DNA of 64,000 bases, from assembly GCA_012728895.1 (NCBI GenBank), contig JAAYEG010000069.1:1-64000 (forward strand), given 5' to 3'. This stretch comes from Methanospirillum sp. GTDB taxonomy: Archaea > Halobacteriota > Methanomicrobia > Methanomicrobiales > Methanospirillaceae. Shown here in pieces: positions 27,389-36,427 of the stretch. The position numbers were made by a program, and so were the translations under genes. Every line of letters starts with the position of its first letter. Position 1 is the first letter of the stretch. The notes beneath the pieces were generated by a model, which made no database searches, was not told the origin of the DNA, and saw nothing but the letters and a program-made list of their open reading frames with translations.

Positions 27389-28177
27389 GTGGACAGGAAA
27401 CGGGTCAAGGACTACATGACCTACGATGTCGTCACGGTGGACGTCGGGGGGACCGTCCTGGACGTCTTCGAACGGATCAAGACCACCCTCCACGACGGCT
27501 TCCCGGTCGTCGATCACGGCGACGAGGTCGTCGGCTACATCGCCGCCCGCGACCTCCTCTTCGTCCCCCCGTCCACCCCGATCTCCGAGGTGATGTCGAG
27601 CCACCTGATCGTCGCCGACCCCGAGATGAGCATCAGCGATGCGGCGCGCGTCATCTTCCGGTCCGGGATCCAGAAACTCCCGGTCGTCGACGAGAAGAAC
27701 CGGCTCGTGGGGATCGTCTCGAATTCGGATGTCATCAGGTCGCAGATCGAGCATGTCTCCCCCGAGAAGGTCTTCAACTTCATCACGACGCTCAAGAAGC
27801 TCTACGGGATCGAGCCGGGCCTCCGGCGGGGCTCGGTCCCGATCGCCGGGCTGCTGCCGACCCAGTCCAAGATCTACGAGGACGAGCTCGAGGGGCGGGT
27901 CTACGAGCTCCGCAAGGGACTGGCCGAGCCGCTGATCGTGGTGCAGCGCCCGGGCCGGTTCATCCTGGTCGACGGTCACCACCGGGCGATCGCCGCGAAA
28001 CGGCTCGGGATCGAGCACCTGGACGCCTACATCATCGAGGTCGACGAGGACGTCGAACTCGGCATGGAACGGACGGCCCGCTCGATGCACCTCGACTCCC
28101 TCGACGACATCCAGGTGCTCGACTACGCCCGCCACCCGCTCGTCGCCCTGACGCACCGGCTCGTGAAAAGGGTCTAG
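27389..28177 (+). CDS. CBS-pair protein with a ParB-like C-terminal domain
   Basis: The 262-residue protein has two CBS motifs (VKDYMTYDVVTVD... and EVMSSHLIVADPEMS..., about residues 5-120) that form an adenosyl-nucleotide-binding module. They are followed by a ParB/sulfiredoxin-like domain (about 145-235) with FILVDGHHRAIAAKRLG. This domain combination is common in methanogens, where its role is unknown; a nucleotide-controlled regulator is likely. The GTG at 27389 is chosen because it places Met just before the CBS block; a GTG at 27368 is also open and directly follows the upstream stop. Confidence 0.82.
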   Translation: MDRKRVKDYMTYDVVTVDVGGTVLDVFERIKTTLHDGFPVVDHGDEVVGYIAARDLLFVPPSTPISEVMSSHLIVADPEMSISDAARVIFRSGIQKLPVVDEKNRLVGIVSNSDVIRSQIEHVSPEKVFNFITTLKKLYGIEPGLRRGSVPIAGLLPTQSKIYEDELEGRVYELRKGLAEPLIVVQRPGRFILVDGHHRAIAAKRLGIEHLDAYIIEVDEDVELGMERTARSMHLDSLDDIQVLDYARHPLVALTHRLVKRV

Positions 28178-28183
28178 GGCCGT

Positions 28184-29362
28184 TCACGACCCCTCGCAAC
28201 GCGAGTCGAAGCGGTCGTTCAGGACGTGCTCCTTCACGACCGTTCCCTCGGGCACGATCACCTCTGGCCAGAGGCGAGTCTTGGAGTGGATCACGACTCC
28301 GCGCTGGAGCATGGTGCGGGGCCCAATCACCGTGTCGTTCTCGATCGAGCAGCACTCGCGGATCACCGTGTCGTTGTCGATGATCGACCCGGAGACGGTG
28401 CTGTTCGGACCGACCATGATCCGGTCGTAGAGCGAGGAGCTGAAGATCTTCGCGTTGGCCTTGATCGCGCAGTCGTCGCCGATTGAGGTGTACGGGCCGA
28501 TCAGGGCGTTCTCCTCGATGATGGTCCCCGACCCGATGGAGACGGGGCCGATGACCTTCGCGTTGTTACCGAGCGAGATCGAGTCCCCGAGCAGGACCGG
28601 GCCCAGGATCTGCGCCCCCTTCATCGAGAGATTGCCGCTGATGTTCGTGACCGAGAGGCGCTGCAGGATCCAGCGCTCCGCTGCCCGGAGGGACGACGGG
28701 CTTCCGACGTCGGTCCAGTTGCCCCGGGCGAGCCAGCCCTTGAGGCTCGCCCCGTTCTCCATCAGCCCCGGGAACAGGTCCTTGGCGAAGTCGAACTTTA
28801 TCCCCGGGGGGATATAGTCGAAGATCTCGGGATCGCAGACATACATCCCGGTGGAGGCCAGGTTGCTGAAGATCTCGCCCGGGCCGGGCTTCTCCTTGAA
28901 CCGGAGGATGTCGTAGTTGGCGTCGATCTCGGCGATCCCGTACTCAGACGGATCGTCGATCGAGATCAGCCCGATCGAGACGATCCCGTCACTCCGCCGG
29001 TGTTCGCGGTAGAACTCGAGCACGTTCAGGTCGGTCACGTGGTCGCCCCCGACGACCAGGAACGGCGACCCGTCCAGGTACTCCTGGGCGTTCTTGACCG
29101 ACCCGGCCGTCCCCATCTTGACCTCCTCGCGGACGTAGGTGATGTCGACCCCGAAGAGCGACCCGTCCCCGAGGGCCTCCTCGATCGAGGACCCGAGGTA
29201 ACCGAGCGTGATCACGATCTCGTTGAAGCCCATCGTCGAGAGGTGGGCCACCAGGTGTTCGATCGAGGGACGGTTCACGATCGGAATGCAGGGTTTCGGA
29301 CGCTCAAAGGTCAGGGGGCGGAGGCGGGTCCCCTCGCCTCCGCACATGATGCAGACCTTCAT
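28184..29362 (-). CDS. sugar-phosphate nucleotidyltransferase with left-handed beta-helix tail
   Basis: The 392-residue protein has the pyrophosphorylase signature CIMCGGEGTRLRPLTFERP (residues 4-22), then FLVVGGDHVTDLNVL. Residues about 250-370 contain hexapeptide repeats ((I/V/L)Gxxxx), predicting a left-handed beta-helix as in GlmU and mannose-1-phosphate guanylyltransferases of archaea. It makes UDP- or GDP-sugars for glycan synthesis. Several start codons are open (29362, 29365, 29383); 29362 fits the family. A TTAAAC element at about 29390 lies at TATA distance, so a short or absent leader is likely. It converges on the CBS gene with six bases between stops. Confidence 0.88.
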   Translation of the reverse strand: MKVCIMCGGEGTRLRPLTFERPKPCIPIVNRPSIEHLVAHLSTMGFNEIVITLGYLGSSIEEALGDGSLFGVDITYVREEVKMGTAGSVKNAQEYLDGSPFLVVGGDHVTDLNVLEFYREHRRSDGIVSIGLISIDDPSEYGIAEIDANYDILRFKEKPGPGEIFSNLASTGMYVCDPEIFDYIPPGIKFDFAKDLFPGLMENGASLKGWLARGNWTDVGSPSSLRAAERWILQRLSVTNISGNLSMKGAQILGPVLLGDSISLGNNAKVIGPVSIGSGTIIEENALIGPYTSIGDDCAIKANAKIFSSSLYDRIMVGPNSTVSGSIIDNDTVIRECCSIENDTVIGPRTMLQRGVVIHSKTRLWPEVIVPEGTVVKEHVLNDRFDSRCEGS

Positions 29363-29706
29363 CATCACGAGATGAGCCTTCATCGGGTTTAAGGGTGCTG
29401 AAGGGGCCCCGGGCAGGGAACTCGGACCGGATCCCCGGATAAACCCGGGACGGAGCGCGATCCGGTCGACGGGACGGGAAATGTTTAATAACATCCTTTG
29501 GCGTCGAGGGACCCGGACCGCTGAAAAAAGAGGGGAACGATACCGTTCGCCGGCCCGGACACTGTTTATTCTTCGATGCCCAATCCAGGCCTGAATATGA
29601 CGTTAGGAGACCTTTTTCCGGATAAATTCGCGAGAACAGAAAAGGAATATTTATTTGAACTGGTGAGATATAGTGTAGGAAGATAAATTTATTGATAGTG
29701 CCTCTG
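29363..29706. promoter_or_regulatory. intergenic region with divergent AT-rich promoters
   Basis: The 344-base gap holds no gene that I can support. On the right, GAATATTTATTTG (about 29646-29658) is a good TATA candidate for the large helical protein. On the left a TTAAAC element serves the nucleotidyltransferase. A further AT-rich patch at 29476-29497 has no assigned purpose. Confidence 0.45.
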
Positions 29707-32700
29707 ATGCAAAATCAACAGAGTCCCGTCGACCCGCTGAGAACGGCCGTCCAGGCCCGGAATCCGGCAGCTGCCGGAGAGATCGTCCGCGGTTTTTCGG
29801 GGATCCAGAAACGGAAGGAACGGGCGAACCGGATCCGCGAGGGCAACTCGGTCCTGGTCGAGGCAGCCCTCGTGCAGGAGGAACCGGCATACCTCGAGCA
29901 CCTGCAGGAGCTCGAGAAAGAGGAGGTGGATCTCCTGATCGAGCGCCTGACCGGTCACTACCTCGCCAAAGAGGACGAGCGCTGGATCGATGCGATCCTG
30001 GGGATCACGGGGCAGCTCGATCGGAAGAGCCACCAGTCCCGCCTCCTGTCGCAGGTCTCCCGCACCCTGGTCGAGTCCGGGGTCCGCGAGCGCAAGCAGG
30101 TTCTGATCGATCGGGGCGTGGAGCTGTTCTCCAGGGTCGGTTTTCGCAAGTACCGTTCTGCCCTCTTCATCGAGGTGCTGCCGTCCCTGATCGCGTGGGG
30201 CGTCACAACGCGCCGCATCGAGTACCTCCGGCATGCCCTCGACCTGGTGCCCGAGGTCAACGACGTCTCCGAGCGGGCGAACCTTCACTGCGACATCGTG
30301 ACCGCGATGGTCTCGATCGGGATCGCCGGGCGGGAGATCGAGGTCGTTTTCGAGGCACTCCGCTCCGCGAGCGTGATCCTGCAGAAATTACGCCGGATTC
30401 ACTGCACCTCTTCGATCGTCCAGATGGTCTGGCGTTCCGGGCTCTCCCGGGAGATCGCGGACATCAGGACGGTCATGGGCGCTCTCGCCGACGTGCCCGA
30501 GCCCCAGCGGGTCGAAATCTACGGGTGCCTCGTGCAGGAGCTGCTCGAACAGGTCCGGGACCGGTCCCAGCTCTACTCGATCCTCCTCTCGCTCGAGCGG
30601 GACTCGCCCGAGCTCCGCAGCCACCTGGTGATCCGCCTCCTCAACAAGGCCGAGACCTCGGGCGACTACTGGTTCATCAAGAAGGCGCTCGAGTTCAACG
30701 GTCGGATCACCGACACGGCGCAGGTCCCCGTCCGGGAGATCGTCCACTCGGGGATCCTGATCGCCGAGAAGACCCGGAACGCCGAGATCCTCATGGCGGT
30801 CCTGCCGCTCGTCGACCGGCTCTACGACCCCGAGGCGCTGACGCGGACCTACCTCCAGTTCACGAACACCCTGCTGAGAACCGGACAGTTCTACGACGCC
30901 ATCGAGACCCAAGCGAGGGTGGATGTACGCGACAAGCACCACCGGCACCAGATCGAGGAGACGAGCGTCCGCCTCCTCAAGGAGGCGATCCTCCGCGACG
31001 AGATCGACCTGGTCAACTCCCGTGTGCTCTCGATACTCGCCCCCGAACAGGCAGAGGCAGCGATCTATCGCGCCGTGTTCGAGTTCTGCAAGGAGCGCCC
31101 GTTTGCCGAGATGGCGGGCCAGGTCGGTGCGATCGGGGGCCTCGCCGCGCTCCACCCGCAGGCGGACCGGCTCCTGCTCGACTCGATAGAGGTCCTGATC
31201 GAGCACGGGTTCCTGGAAGAGGGTGACCCCGAGGTATTACTCAGGCTCACCGAGGGGATCCTCGAGGACGAGGCCCGGGAGGGCGCGATCGCCCACGTCA
31301 TCCGGAACCTGACCGCGATCGGGGTCGAGAAGCGGAGCCGGGACTACATCCAGCGCGGGATCGGGCTCGCGTCGAACATCGGGGGGCAGCACACGCGCTC
31401 GGAGGCCCTCTTCGCGGTGATCGAAGCCGCATCGCAGCTCGCGGTCGACCAGTCCGACCTCGACCTCCTGCGGCGTATGAAGTCCTGGTCGACCTCCCTC
31501 CTCGCGAAGGAGTACGCGACCGCCGCCATCGGGAAGATCGTGCAGGGGATGATCCGGTACGCGATGACCGAGAAGACGCCGTACGCGCTGGATGAGGCGG
31601 ACCGGATGCTCGGGATGGTGGACGATGCCCGACTCCAGCGCGAGCTGCGCGACCGGGTGATCGAGACCTACATCCGGGTCGGCTGCCTCCGCCTGGTAGG
31701 TGGGACCGCCGCCAACCAGTCGCCCGACTTCGAGGACGAGGTGCAGCCCTTCCGGCAGGCGCTCGCGCTGATCCGTCAGCACGCGGCGCCGGACCAGGTC
31801 TCGCTCAGGCTCGCGGGGGCGATCGATATCGTCCTCTCGTACGCGGAGCGGTCGAACTCGTCCGCCTTCTTCGTGCCGCTCGCCCTCTTCTCGCTCGAGA
31901 TCGAGAATCCGCTCGAGCGGGACGCGATGATCACGCGGATCGCGGCAGACCTGCGCGAGATCGTGGAACTCCTCGACTCGACCGACCCGTACGAGGTGCT
32001 CACCTACCTGCTGATGCAGCTCGATCAGGCCGAGACCTCGCCGCTGATCATGGACCTCGCGAGCCAGCTCAACGGGCAGGTCAAGGACCCGTACACCCGG
32101 CTCTCCGGGATGGCGACGCTGGCCGATATCCTGGTGCGGCAGGACCGCCAGGAGCAGGGCCTCCGGCTGATCGACGGGATCCTGGCCAGGCTCGACCGGC
32201 TCCCCCACCGATTCCAGCGGATCCTGATCCTTGCCGATATCGCAACCCTGCTCGTCGCCACGGACGAAGCCCGCGCCAGGGACTGCCTGGAGCGGGCGAT
32301 CGGGCTGCTCGACGAGATCGAACCCGACCGGGCATCGTTCGTCCGTGTCCAGCTCGTCCTCTCGATCGTGAGTATCAACGCGGTCAACCGCACCCCGGAC
32401 CACGTCCCGCGGGCGATGGCGATCATCGAGGGGATCGAGAGCCCCGCCGACTACATCGAGGCCCTGATCGCTGTCTCGAACATGGTCCGCGAGAACGCGG
32501 GGGCCTGCCGCGAGATCCTCCGCCTCGTCTCGCGCTCGATCGAGGCGATCCCGAGCCCGTACGAGCGGGGGACCGCGCTGCTGAACGTGATCCCGATCGC
32601 CGAGGTCTGCGGTGAGACCTCGTACGTCGAGGTCTTCCTGGGCGAGGTGGAGCATGCCATGGGCCAGATCAACATCCCGTTCATCGTCGCGGTTCTGAAA

Positions 32701-33276
32701 CGGGCGCTCATCCAGCGGCTGGTGGCGATCGCCCAGCGGCGGGACTCCGAGCGTTTCACGGCGAGAGCGATCGAGGTCGCCCGGGGAATCGAGGACGATG
32801 ACGTCCGGCACGAGGCCCTCCGAAGGCTCGGCGCCGACCAGATTCCCCAGGTCCCCGACAGCGTCCAGGGGGCCGTCCTGGACGCGAAGCGGCGGATCTA
32901 CACGGGCGAGTTCTCGAAGAGCATGATCGCCTCCGTCGACCGAACCCTGCACGCGCTCCAGGACCGGGCGCTCCAGGCGAGGTATTACACAGAGCTCTTC
33001 GTCGCAGCTAAGGAATCGGGCCAGGAGAACCTGGCCGAGAAGTTTCTCAGGTCGGCGATCAATGCTGCAGAGATCATCCGGCCGCTCCCGCGCCGGGTCT
33101 ACGTGCTGGGTAACATGGCGCTCAAGGTCTTCGCGGCCCGGGACGAGACCCGGTCGAGTGACATCATGGACATGGCCGGAGAGGCCGCGACGAACATCCG
33201 GGAGTACCGCCAGCGGGACCAGATCTTCGACGAGCTCGCGATGGTGATCCGGGTCATGCAGGAGCTGCGGGTATGA
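29707..33276 (+). CDS. very long helical-repeat protein, unknown function
   Basis: The 1189-residue protein is predicted to be almost entirely alpha-helical, with paired amphipathic helices of about 35-45 residues repeated along the chain, in the manner of TPR/ARM/HEAT solenoids. Repeats are degenerate, for example around RHALDLVPEVNDVSERANLH and RLIDGILARLDRLPHRFQR. There is no signal peptide, membrane segment or enzymatic motif, so it is likely a cytoplasmic scaffold. The ATG at 29707 is used; TTG 29692 and GTG 29698 are also open. Its stop overlaps the acylphosphatase start by four bases (ATGA). Family not recognised. Confidence 0.75.
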   Translation: MQNQQSPVDPLRTAVQARNPAAAGEIVRGFSGIQKRKERANRIREGNSVLVEAALVQEEPAYLEHLQELEKEEVDLLIERLTGHYLAKEDERWIDAILGITGQLDRKSHQSRLLSQVSRTLVESGVRERKQVLIDRGVELFSRVGFRKYRSALFIEVLPSLIAWGVTTRRIEYLRHALDLVPEVNDVSERANLHCDIVTAMVSIGIAGREIEVVFEALRSASVILQKLRRIHCTSSIVQMVWRSGLSREIADIRTVMGALADVPEPQRVEIYGCLVQELLEQVRDRSQLYSILLSLERDSPELRSHLVIRLLNKAETSGDYWFIKKALEFNGRITDTAQVPVREIVHSGILIAEKTRNAEILMAVLPLVDRLYDPEALTRTYLQFTNTLLRTGQFYDAIETQARVDVRDKHHRHQIEETSVRLLKEAILRDEIDLVNSRVLSILAPEQAEAAIYRAVFEFCKERPFAEMAGQVGAIGGLAALHPQADRLLLDSIEVLIEHGFLEEGDPEVLLRLTEGILEDEAREGAIAHVIRNLTAIGVEKRSRDYIQRGIGLASNIGGQHTRSEALFAVIEAASQLAVDQSDLDLLRRMKSWSTSLLAKEYATAAIGKIVQGMIRYAMTEKTPYALDEADRMLGMVDDARLQRELRDRVIETYIRVGCLRLVGGTAANQSPDFEDEVQPFRQALALIRQHAAPDQVSLRLAGAIDIVLSYAERSNSSAFFVPLALFSLEIENPLERDAMITRIAADLREIVELLDSTDPYEVLTYLLMQLDQAETSPLIMDLASQLNGQVKDPYTRLSGMATLADILVRQDRQEQGLRLIDGILARLDRLPHRFQRILILADIATLLVATDEARARDCLERAIGLLDEIEPDRASFVRVQLVLSIVSINAVNRTPDHVPRAMAIIEGIESPADYIEALIAVSNMVRENAGACREILRLVSRSIEAIPSPYERGTALLNVIPIAEVCGETSYVEVFLGEVEHAMGQINIPFIVAVLKRALIQRLVAIAQRRDSERFTARAIEVARGIEDDDVRHEALRRLGADQIPQVPDSVQGAVLDAKRRIYTGEFSKSMIASVDRTLHALQDRALQARYYTELFVAAKESGQENLAEKFLRSAINAAEIIRPLPRRVYVLGNMALKVFAARDETRSSDIMDMAGEAATNIREYRQRDQIFDELAMVIRVMQELRV

Positions 33277-33548
33277 GGACGGTTGAGGTCCTGATCTCGG
33301 GCCGCGTCCAGGGGGTCGGCTTCCGGGCGTGCGCGAAGAGGATCGCCGACAGCCTGAGCGTGGTGGGAGAGGTGATGAACCTCGCAGACGGGCGCGTCCG
33401 GCTCGTGGTGACGACCGAGGAGATGGTCCTGGAGAAGCTGGTCTCGATGCTCTACGGTTGCCCGCGGGCGATCGTGCGGGAGGTCCGGGTCGTGGAGAGC
33501 GAACCGCTCGCCTTCGCGGACTTCTCGGTCCGGAAGGGGCGTCTCTAG
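33273..33548 (+). CDS. acyP: acylphosphatase
   Basis: The 91-residue protein hydrolyses acyl phosphates such as acetyl phosphate or carbamoyl phosphate. The signature GRVQGVGFRACAKRIAD gives the phosphate-binding loop and catalytic Arg19, and the catalytic Asn is Asn37 in GEVMNLADGRV. The size is typical. The ATG overlaps the helical-repeat gene's stop, so the two are probably coupled. It converges with the Cas1-like gene, overlapping it by four bases at the 3' ends. Confidence 0.92.
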   Translation: MRTVEVLISGRVQGVGFRACAKRIADSLSVVGEVMNLADGRVRLVVTTEEMVLEKLVSMLYGCPRAIVREVRVVESEPLAFADFSVRKGRL

Positions 33549-34459
33549 ACGATCGCAAACTCGCCTTCGCGCTCCAGGGCTTTCACGAACCTCTGGACCT
33601 GCAGGTCGATCCTGGCCCGGTCGATCGAGCCGCGGAGGCGCGCCGAGGTCTCGCGGACGAGGTCGTCGGCCAGGTGGCAACGGTCGGCGGTCCGCTCGAA
33701 CGCGGCCGGGTCGAGCCCCTCGCGCAGGAGGGCGAAGACCGGCCTGTCAACCATCTCGGTCCTGAAGCACTCGGAGAGGTCGAGAACGAGTCCCCTGTCG
33801 CCTGCGGAGAGGATACCGACGGAGGGGTCAAGCCGGGCGCCGATGCAGGCGTGCAGGACGGCGACCGATAGGTAGCCGTACGAGAGAGTGAGAAGGGCGT
33901 TCACCGGGTCGTGGTGCGGGCGGTGCGTCCTTCTTTTAAAGCCGAGCCCGGGGGGGAGGGTCCGCGACATGATCTCGTAGTACATGTCGCCGATCATCCG
34001 GTGAACACGGCGGAGCTCCTGGAGCAGGACGAGGTTGGGCAGCTCCGCGAGAAGACCCCGGACCAGCTCGAGTTCTCCCTCGTAGAGGTTCGCCTTCGCC
34101 TCGTCCAGGAGCCCGAGCCGTGCGTGGGCGGCGAACGTGACGATGGTCGTCGCGACGTTGTGCATCGGCATCGTCTCCTGCAGCCGGCGCATCCGCTCGT
34201 CGTCGCGGTCGCCGAACGGACGGACGACCGCGACCGGTTCGCCGTCGGGCTCGAGAAAGGTGACCCGGATGCCCTCCCGGACCAGCCGGTCGACGGTCCC
34301 GGTCTGGATCGTGTGGCGGCCCTGGAGCAGGAGGTGCCGGAACCCCTCGAGCGGATGATCGGTGACGACCGACCCCTGGCTGACGATCAGGCGGCCCGGG
34401 GCCGAGCGTATGTGCGCGCCGGACCCCCGGACGACGAGCCAGTCCATGCCCTCGGTCAC
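33545..34459 (-). CDS. stand-alone Cas1-like protein, catalytic site degenerate
   Basis: The 304-residue protein matches Cas1 in order of blocks: an N-terminal beta domain (about 1-85), then the helical domain with YYEIMSRTLP (160-169), HRPHHDPVNALLTLSYGYL (179-197), ARLDPSVGILS (208-218) and LVLDLSECFR (224-233). Active Cas1 has a Glu-His-Asp/Glu set. Here D227 and E230 remain, but the His of the GFLH motif is Ser218 and the Glu expected seven residues before the YY pair is His153. No cas2, other cas gene or repeat array is near. The GTG at 34459 has GGAG four bases before it; ATG 34447 is an alternative. It lies 51 bases after nusA on the same strand. Confidence 0.83.
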   Translation of the reverse strand: MTEGMDWLVVRGSGAHIRSAPGRLIVSQGSVVTDHPLEGFRHLLLQGRHTIQTGTVDRLVREGIRVTFLEPDGEPVAVVRPFGDRDDERMRRLQETMPMHNVATTIVTFAAHARLGLLDEAKANLYEGELELVRGLLAELPNLVLLQELRRVHRMIGDMYYEIMSRTLPPGLGFKRRTHRPHHDPVNALLTLSYGYLSVAVLHACIGARLDPSVGILSAGDRGLVLDLSECFRTEMVDRPVFALLREGLDPAAFERTADRCHLADDLVRETSARLRGSIDRARIDLQVQRFVKALEREGEFAIV

Positions 34460-34510
34460 GGTACTCCAGATGTCGTGCCGGCAGGAGAAGAAGGTTGTTG
34501 AAAGGGGGGG

Positions 34511-34957
34511 TCAGGAGGCGCTGGGCTGCCCGAGCAGCACATCCTGGATGTTGTGCTGCCTGTTCGAGAGCTTCTTCGCCTTGAAGATGTTCTTGCCCTC
34601 CTTCCCGATCGCGATCCCGCGGTCCTCGTCGCGGACGTCGACGTGGGCCACGAGGCCCCGCTCCGATTCCTCGAAGTCGACCTCGAGTACCTGGGCCGGG
34701 AGGAAGCAGTTCTTGACGAACTGCTCGGCGCTGTCCGAGTACTCGACGACCTCGATCCTCTTGCCCATCGCGTCCGAGGCCTTCTTGATCGAGGCTCCCT
34801 TCTTGCCGATCGCCAGCCCCATCTCGCCGGGGTTGACCACGAAGATGATCCGGCTGTTGCGCTCGTCGATGACGCAGTCGCGCGAGGATGCGCCGGTGAG
34901 ACTCTCGAACTCGGCGATCAGGCGCATGCAGTCCTCGGTCAGAACGATGTCGGTCAT
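34511..34957 (-). CDS. nusA: archaeal NusA-like transcription factor (two KH domains)
   Basis: The 148-residue protein consists of two KH RNA-binding domains, with GLAIGKKGASIKKA (GxxG loop) in the first and GIAIGKEGKNIFKAKKL in the second. It lacks the N-terminal RNAP-binding and S1 domains of bacterial NusA, as archaeal proteins do. It is thought to act in transcription elongation or RNA binding. The start is the ATG at 34957, two bases after the rpl30e stop. It is the last recognisable member of the RNA polymerase operon. Confidence 0.92.
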   Translation of the reverse strand: MTDIVLTEDCMRLIAEFESLTGASSRDCVIDERNSRIIFVVNPGEMGLAIGKKGASIKKASDAMGKRIEVVEYSDSAEQFVKNCFLPAQVLEVDFEESERGLVAHVDVRDEDRGIAIGKEGKNIFKAKKLSNRQHNIQDVLLGQPSAS

Positions 34958-34959
34958 GG

Positions 34960-35250
34960 TCAGGTCCTCTTCAGGCTGATGATGTCCGACTCGCCGGGGT
35001 TGACGACCGCGAGCGCGCTCACCATGTGCGGTTTGCCGCAGGCCTTGCCGAGCTGGACCGACGAACCGTCGAAGGTATAGACGAAGACTTCCGACTCGCT
35101 CGTCAAACTGTCCCGGTACGCCTCGGGGCAGTTCTTTGCTACGACGACCATGCTGGCCTCGCCGTCCATGACACACCGCTCGGTCTCGTGCTGACCGAGC
35201 ACCACCTTCCCAGTCTTGATGGCTTTTCGAAGGGATACGTTGAATTCCAT
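34960..35250 (-). CDS. rpl30e: ribosomal protein L30e
   Basis: The 96-residue protein is an L7Ae/L30e-fold RNA-binding protein of the large subunit. SLRKAIKTGKVVLGQHET at the N-terminus and MVVVAKNCPEAYRDSL are the conserved L30e blocks. It lies between rpoA2 and nusA, its usual place in methanogens, with gaps of ten and two bases, so it belongs to the same transcript. Confidence 0.94.
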   Translation of the reverse strand: MEFNVSLRKAIKTGKVVLGQHETERCVMDGEASMVVVAKNCPEAYRDSLTSESEVFVYTFDGSSVQLGKACGKPHMVSALAVVNPGESDIISLKRT

Positions 35251-35260
35251 TGAATTTCCT

Positions 35261-36427
35261 CTACGTTCTCGACTTGGCGACCAGCTTGACGTCGCCCGTT
35301 CCGAGCTGGATCGGCTGGCCGACGATCACGTTCTCGGTCACGCCGTTCAGCTCGTCGATCTCGTTCGCGACGGCCGCGTCGAGCAGGTGGTTGACCGTGA
35401 CCTCGAACGCAGCGCGCGAGAGGACCGACTCCTTCTCGCCGGCGATGCCGTGACGGCCGATCTGCTTGACCTCGCCGTCCATGCACATCATGTCGGCGAC
35501 GAGCATGATGTGCCGCACGTCGACCTTGATCCCCTGCTCACCGAGGGTCGCGAGGGCCTCGGCCATGATCGCGTTCCGTGCGGCCTCGATGCCGAGGACC
35601 TGGGCGATCTCGCTGATGTTGTTGGTCCGGGTCCGAACGGTATCGACGCCGGGGACCTCGAAGACGTCCTTTAGGTTGGAGCCTTCAGTATAAAGTATGT
35701 ACTCACCGCTCTCTTTCCGGACAACGACCCGCTCGATATCGTCGATCCCCTGCACGATCACGTTCCGGACGTGCTCGGCGAGCTGGAAGAGGTTCTGATA
35801 TTTCTCCTGGTCTTTCGGCGTGAAGATGATGACGTGGTTCTCGGGATCGGCCTCGACCTCGAAGTCGCGATAGTGGCGTCGATCGCGGATCTTTTTCTGC
35901 GCCGTCTCGACGATCATCTCCATCGAGATCTTGCGCTTGGCGAGCACGGCCTGGTTGACAGCCACGAGCACCTGCATGTTCTCCATGTCGGTCGTGATGT
36001 CGCCGAACTCGTGGAGCGGGGCCGCCTCGATCTGCCACGAGACCATCCGCGCCCGGTCACGGTCCTCGTTGAACTCGGACGAGAGGTAGATGGTCATGGT
36101 GGGGGTCGAGGGCTCCTTGCGGGCGTCCATGATCTCGATCAGCCGCGGCAGGCCGAGCGTGACATTGATCTCTGCCACGCCGGCGTAGTGGAAGGTCCGC
36201 ATCGTCATCTGCGTCCCCGGCTCACCGATCGACTGGGCCGCGATCACCCCTACCGCCTCGAGCGGCTCGATCCGGGTCTCTTCGAACTCGTTCTGGACCG
36301 CCTCCAGGATCTCCTCGAACTGTTCCTCGGAGAACTCCTTGTCTCCCAGCGAGTCCAGGAGCTGCTGACGTGTTAGCGGCGGGAAGTCGGACGACTCGAT
36401 CCGGTCGCGCATCGCGTCGGTCAGCAT
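35261..36427 (-). CDS. rpoA2: DNA-directed RNA polymerase subunit A''
   Basis: The 388-residue protein is the C-terminal part of the split largest subunit, forming part of the jaw, the cleft and the trigger-loop region. [20 protein letters not shown] is the invariant bridge/trigger-loop block, followed by [20 protein letters not shown]. It pairs with A' to give the equivalent of bacterial beta'. The start shares one base with the rpoA1 stop (TGATG). Confidence 0.97.
   Translation of the reverse strand: MLTDAMRDRIESSDFPPLTRQQLLDSLGDKEFSEEQFEEILEAVQNEFEETRIEPLEAVGVIAAQSIGEPGTQMTMRTFHYAGVAEINVTLGLPRLIEIMDARKEPSTPTMTIYLSSEFNEDRDRARMVSWQIEAAPLHEFGDITTDMENMQVLVAVNQAVLAKRKISMEMIVETAQKKIRDRRHYRDFEVEADPENHVIIFTPKDQEKYQNLFQLAEHVRNVIVQGIDDIERVVVRKESGEYILYTEGSNLKDVFEVPGVDTVRTRTNNISEIAQVLGIEAARNAIMAEALATLGEQGIKVDVRHIMLVADMMCMDGEVKQIGRHGIAGEKESVLSRAAFEVTVNHLLDAAVANEIDELNGVTENVIVGQPIQLGTGDVKLVAKSRT

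Noticed and set aside
31237-33558. Minus-strand open frame of 773 residues opposite the helical-repeat protein
   Set aside because: It lacks motifs and a ribosome-binding site, while the plus-strand frame is longer, has helical periodicity and is coupled to acyP. The plus-strand gene is itself unknown, so this is slightly less certain.
33000-36000. CRISPR array or further cas genes near the Cas1-like gene
   Set aside because: No direct repeats with regular spacing and no cas2, cas4 or effector sequences were seen; nearby genes are acyP, nusA, rpl30e and rpoA2.
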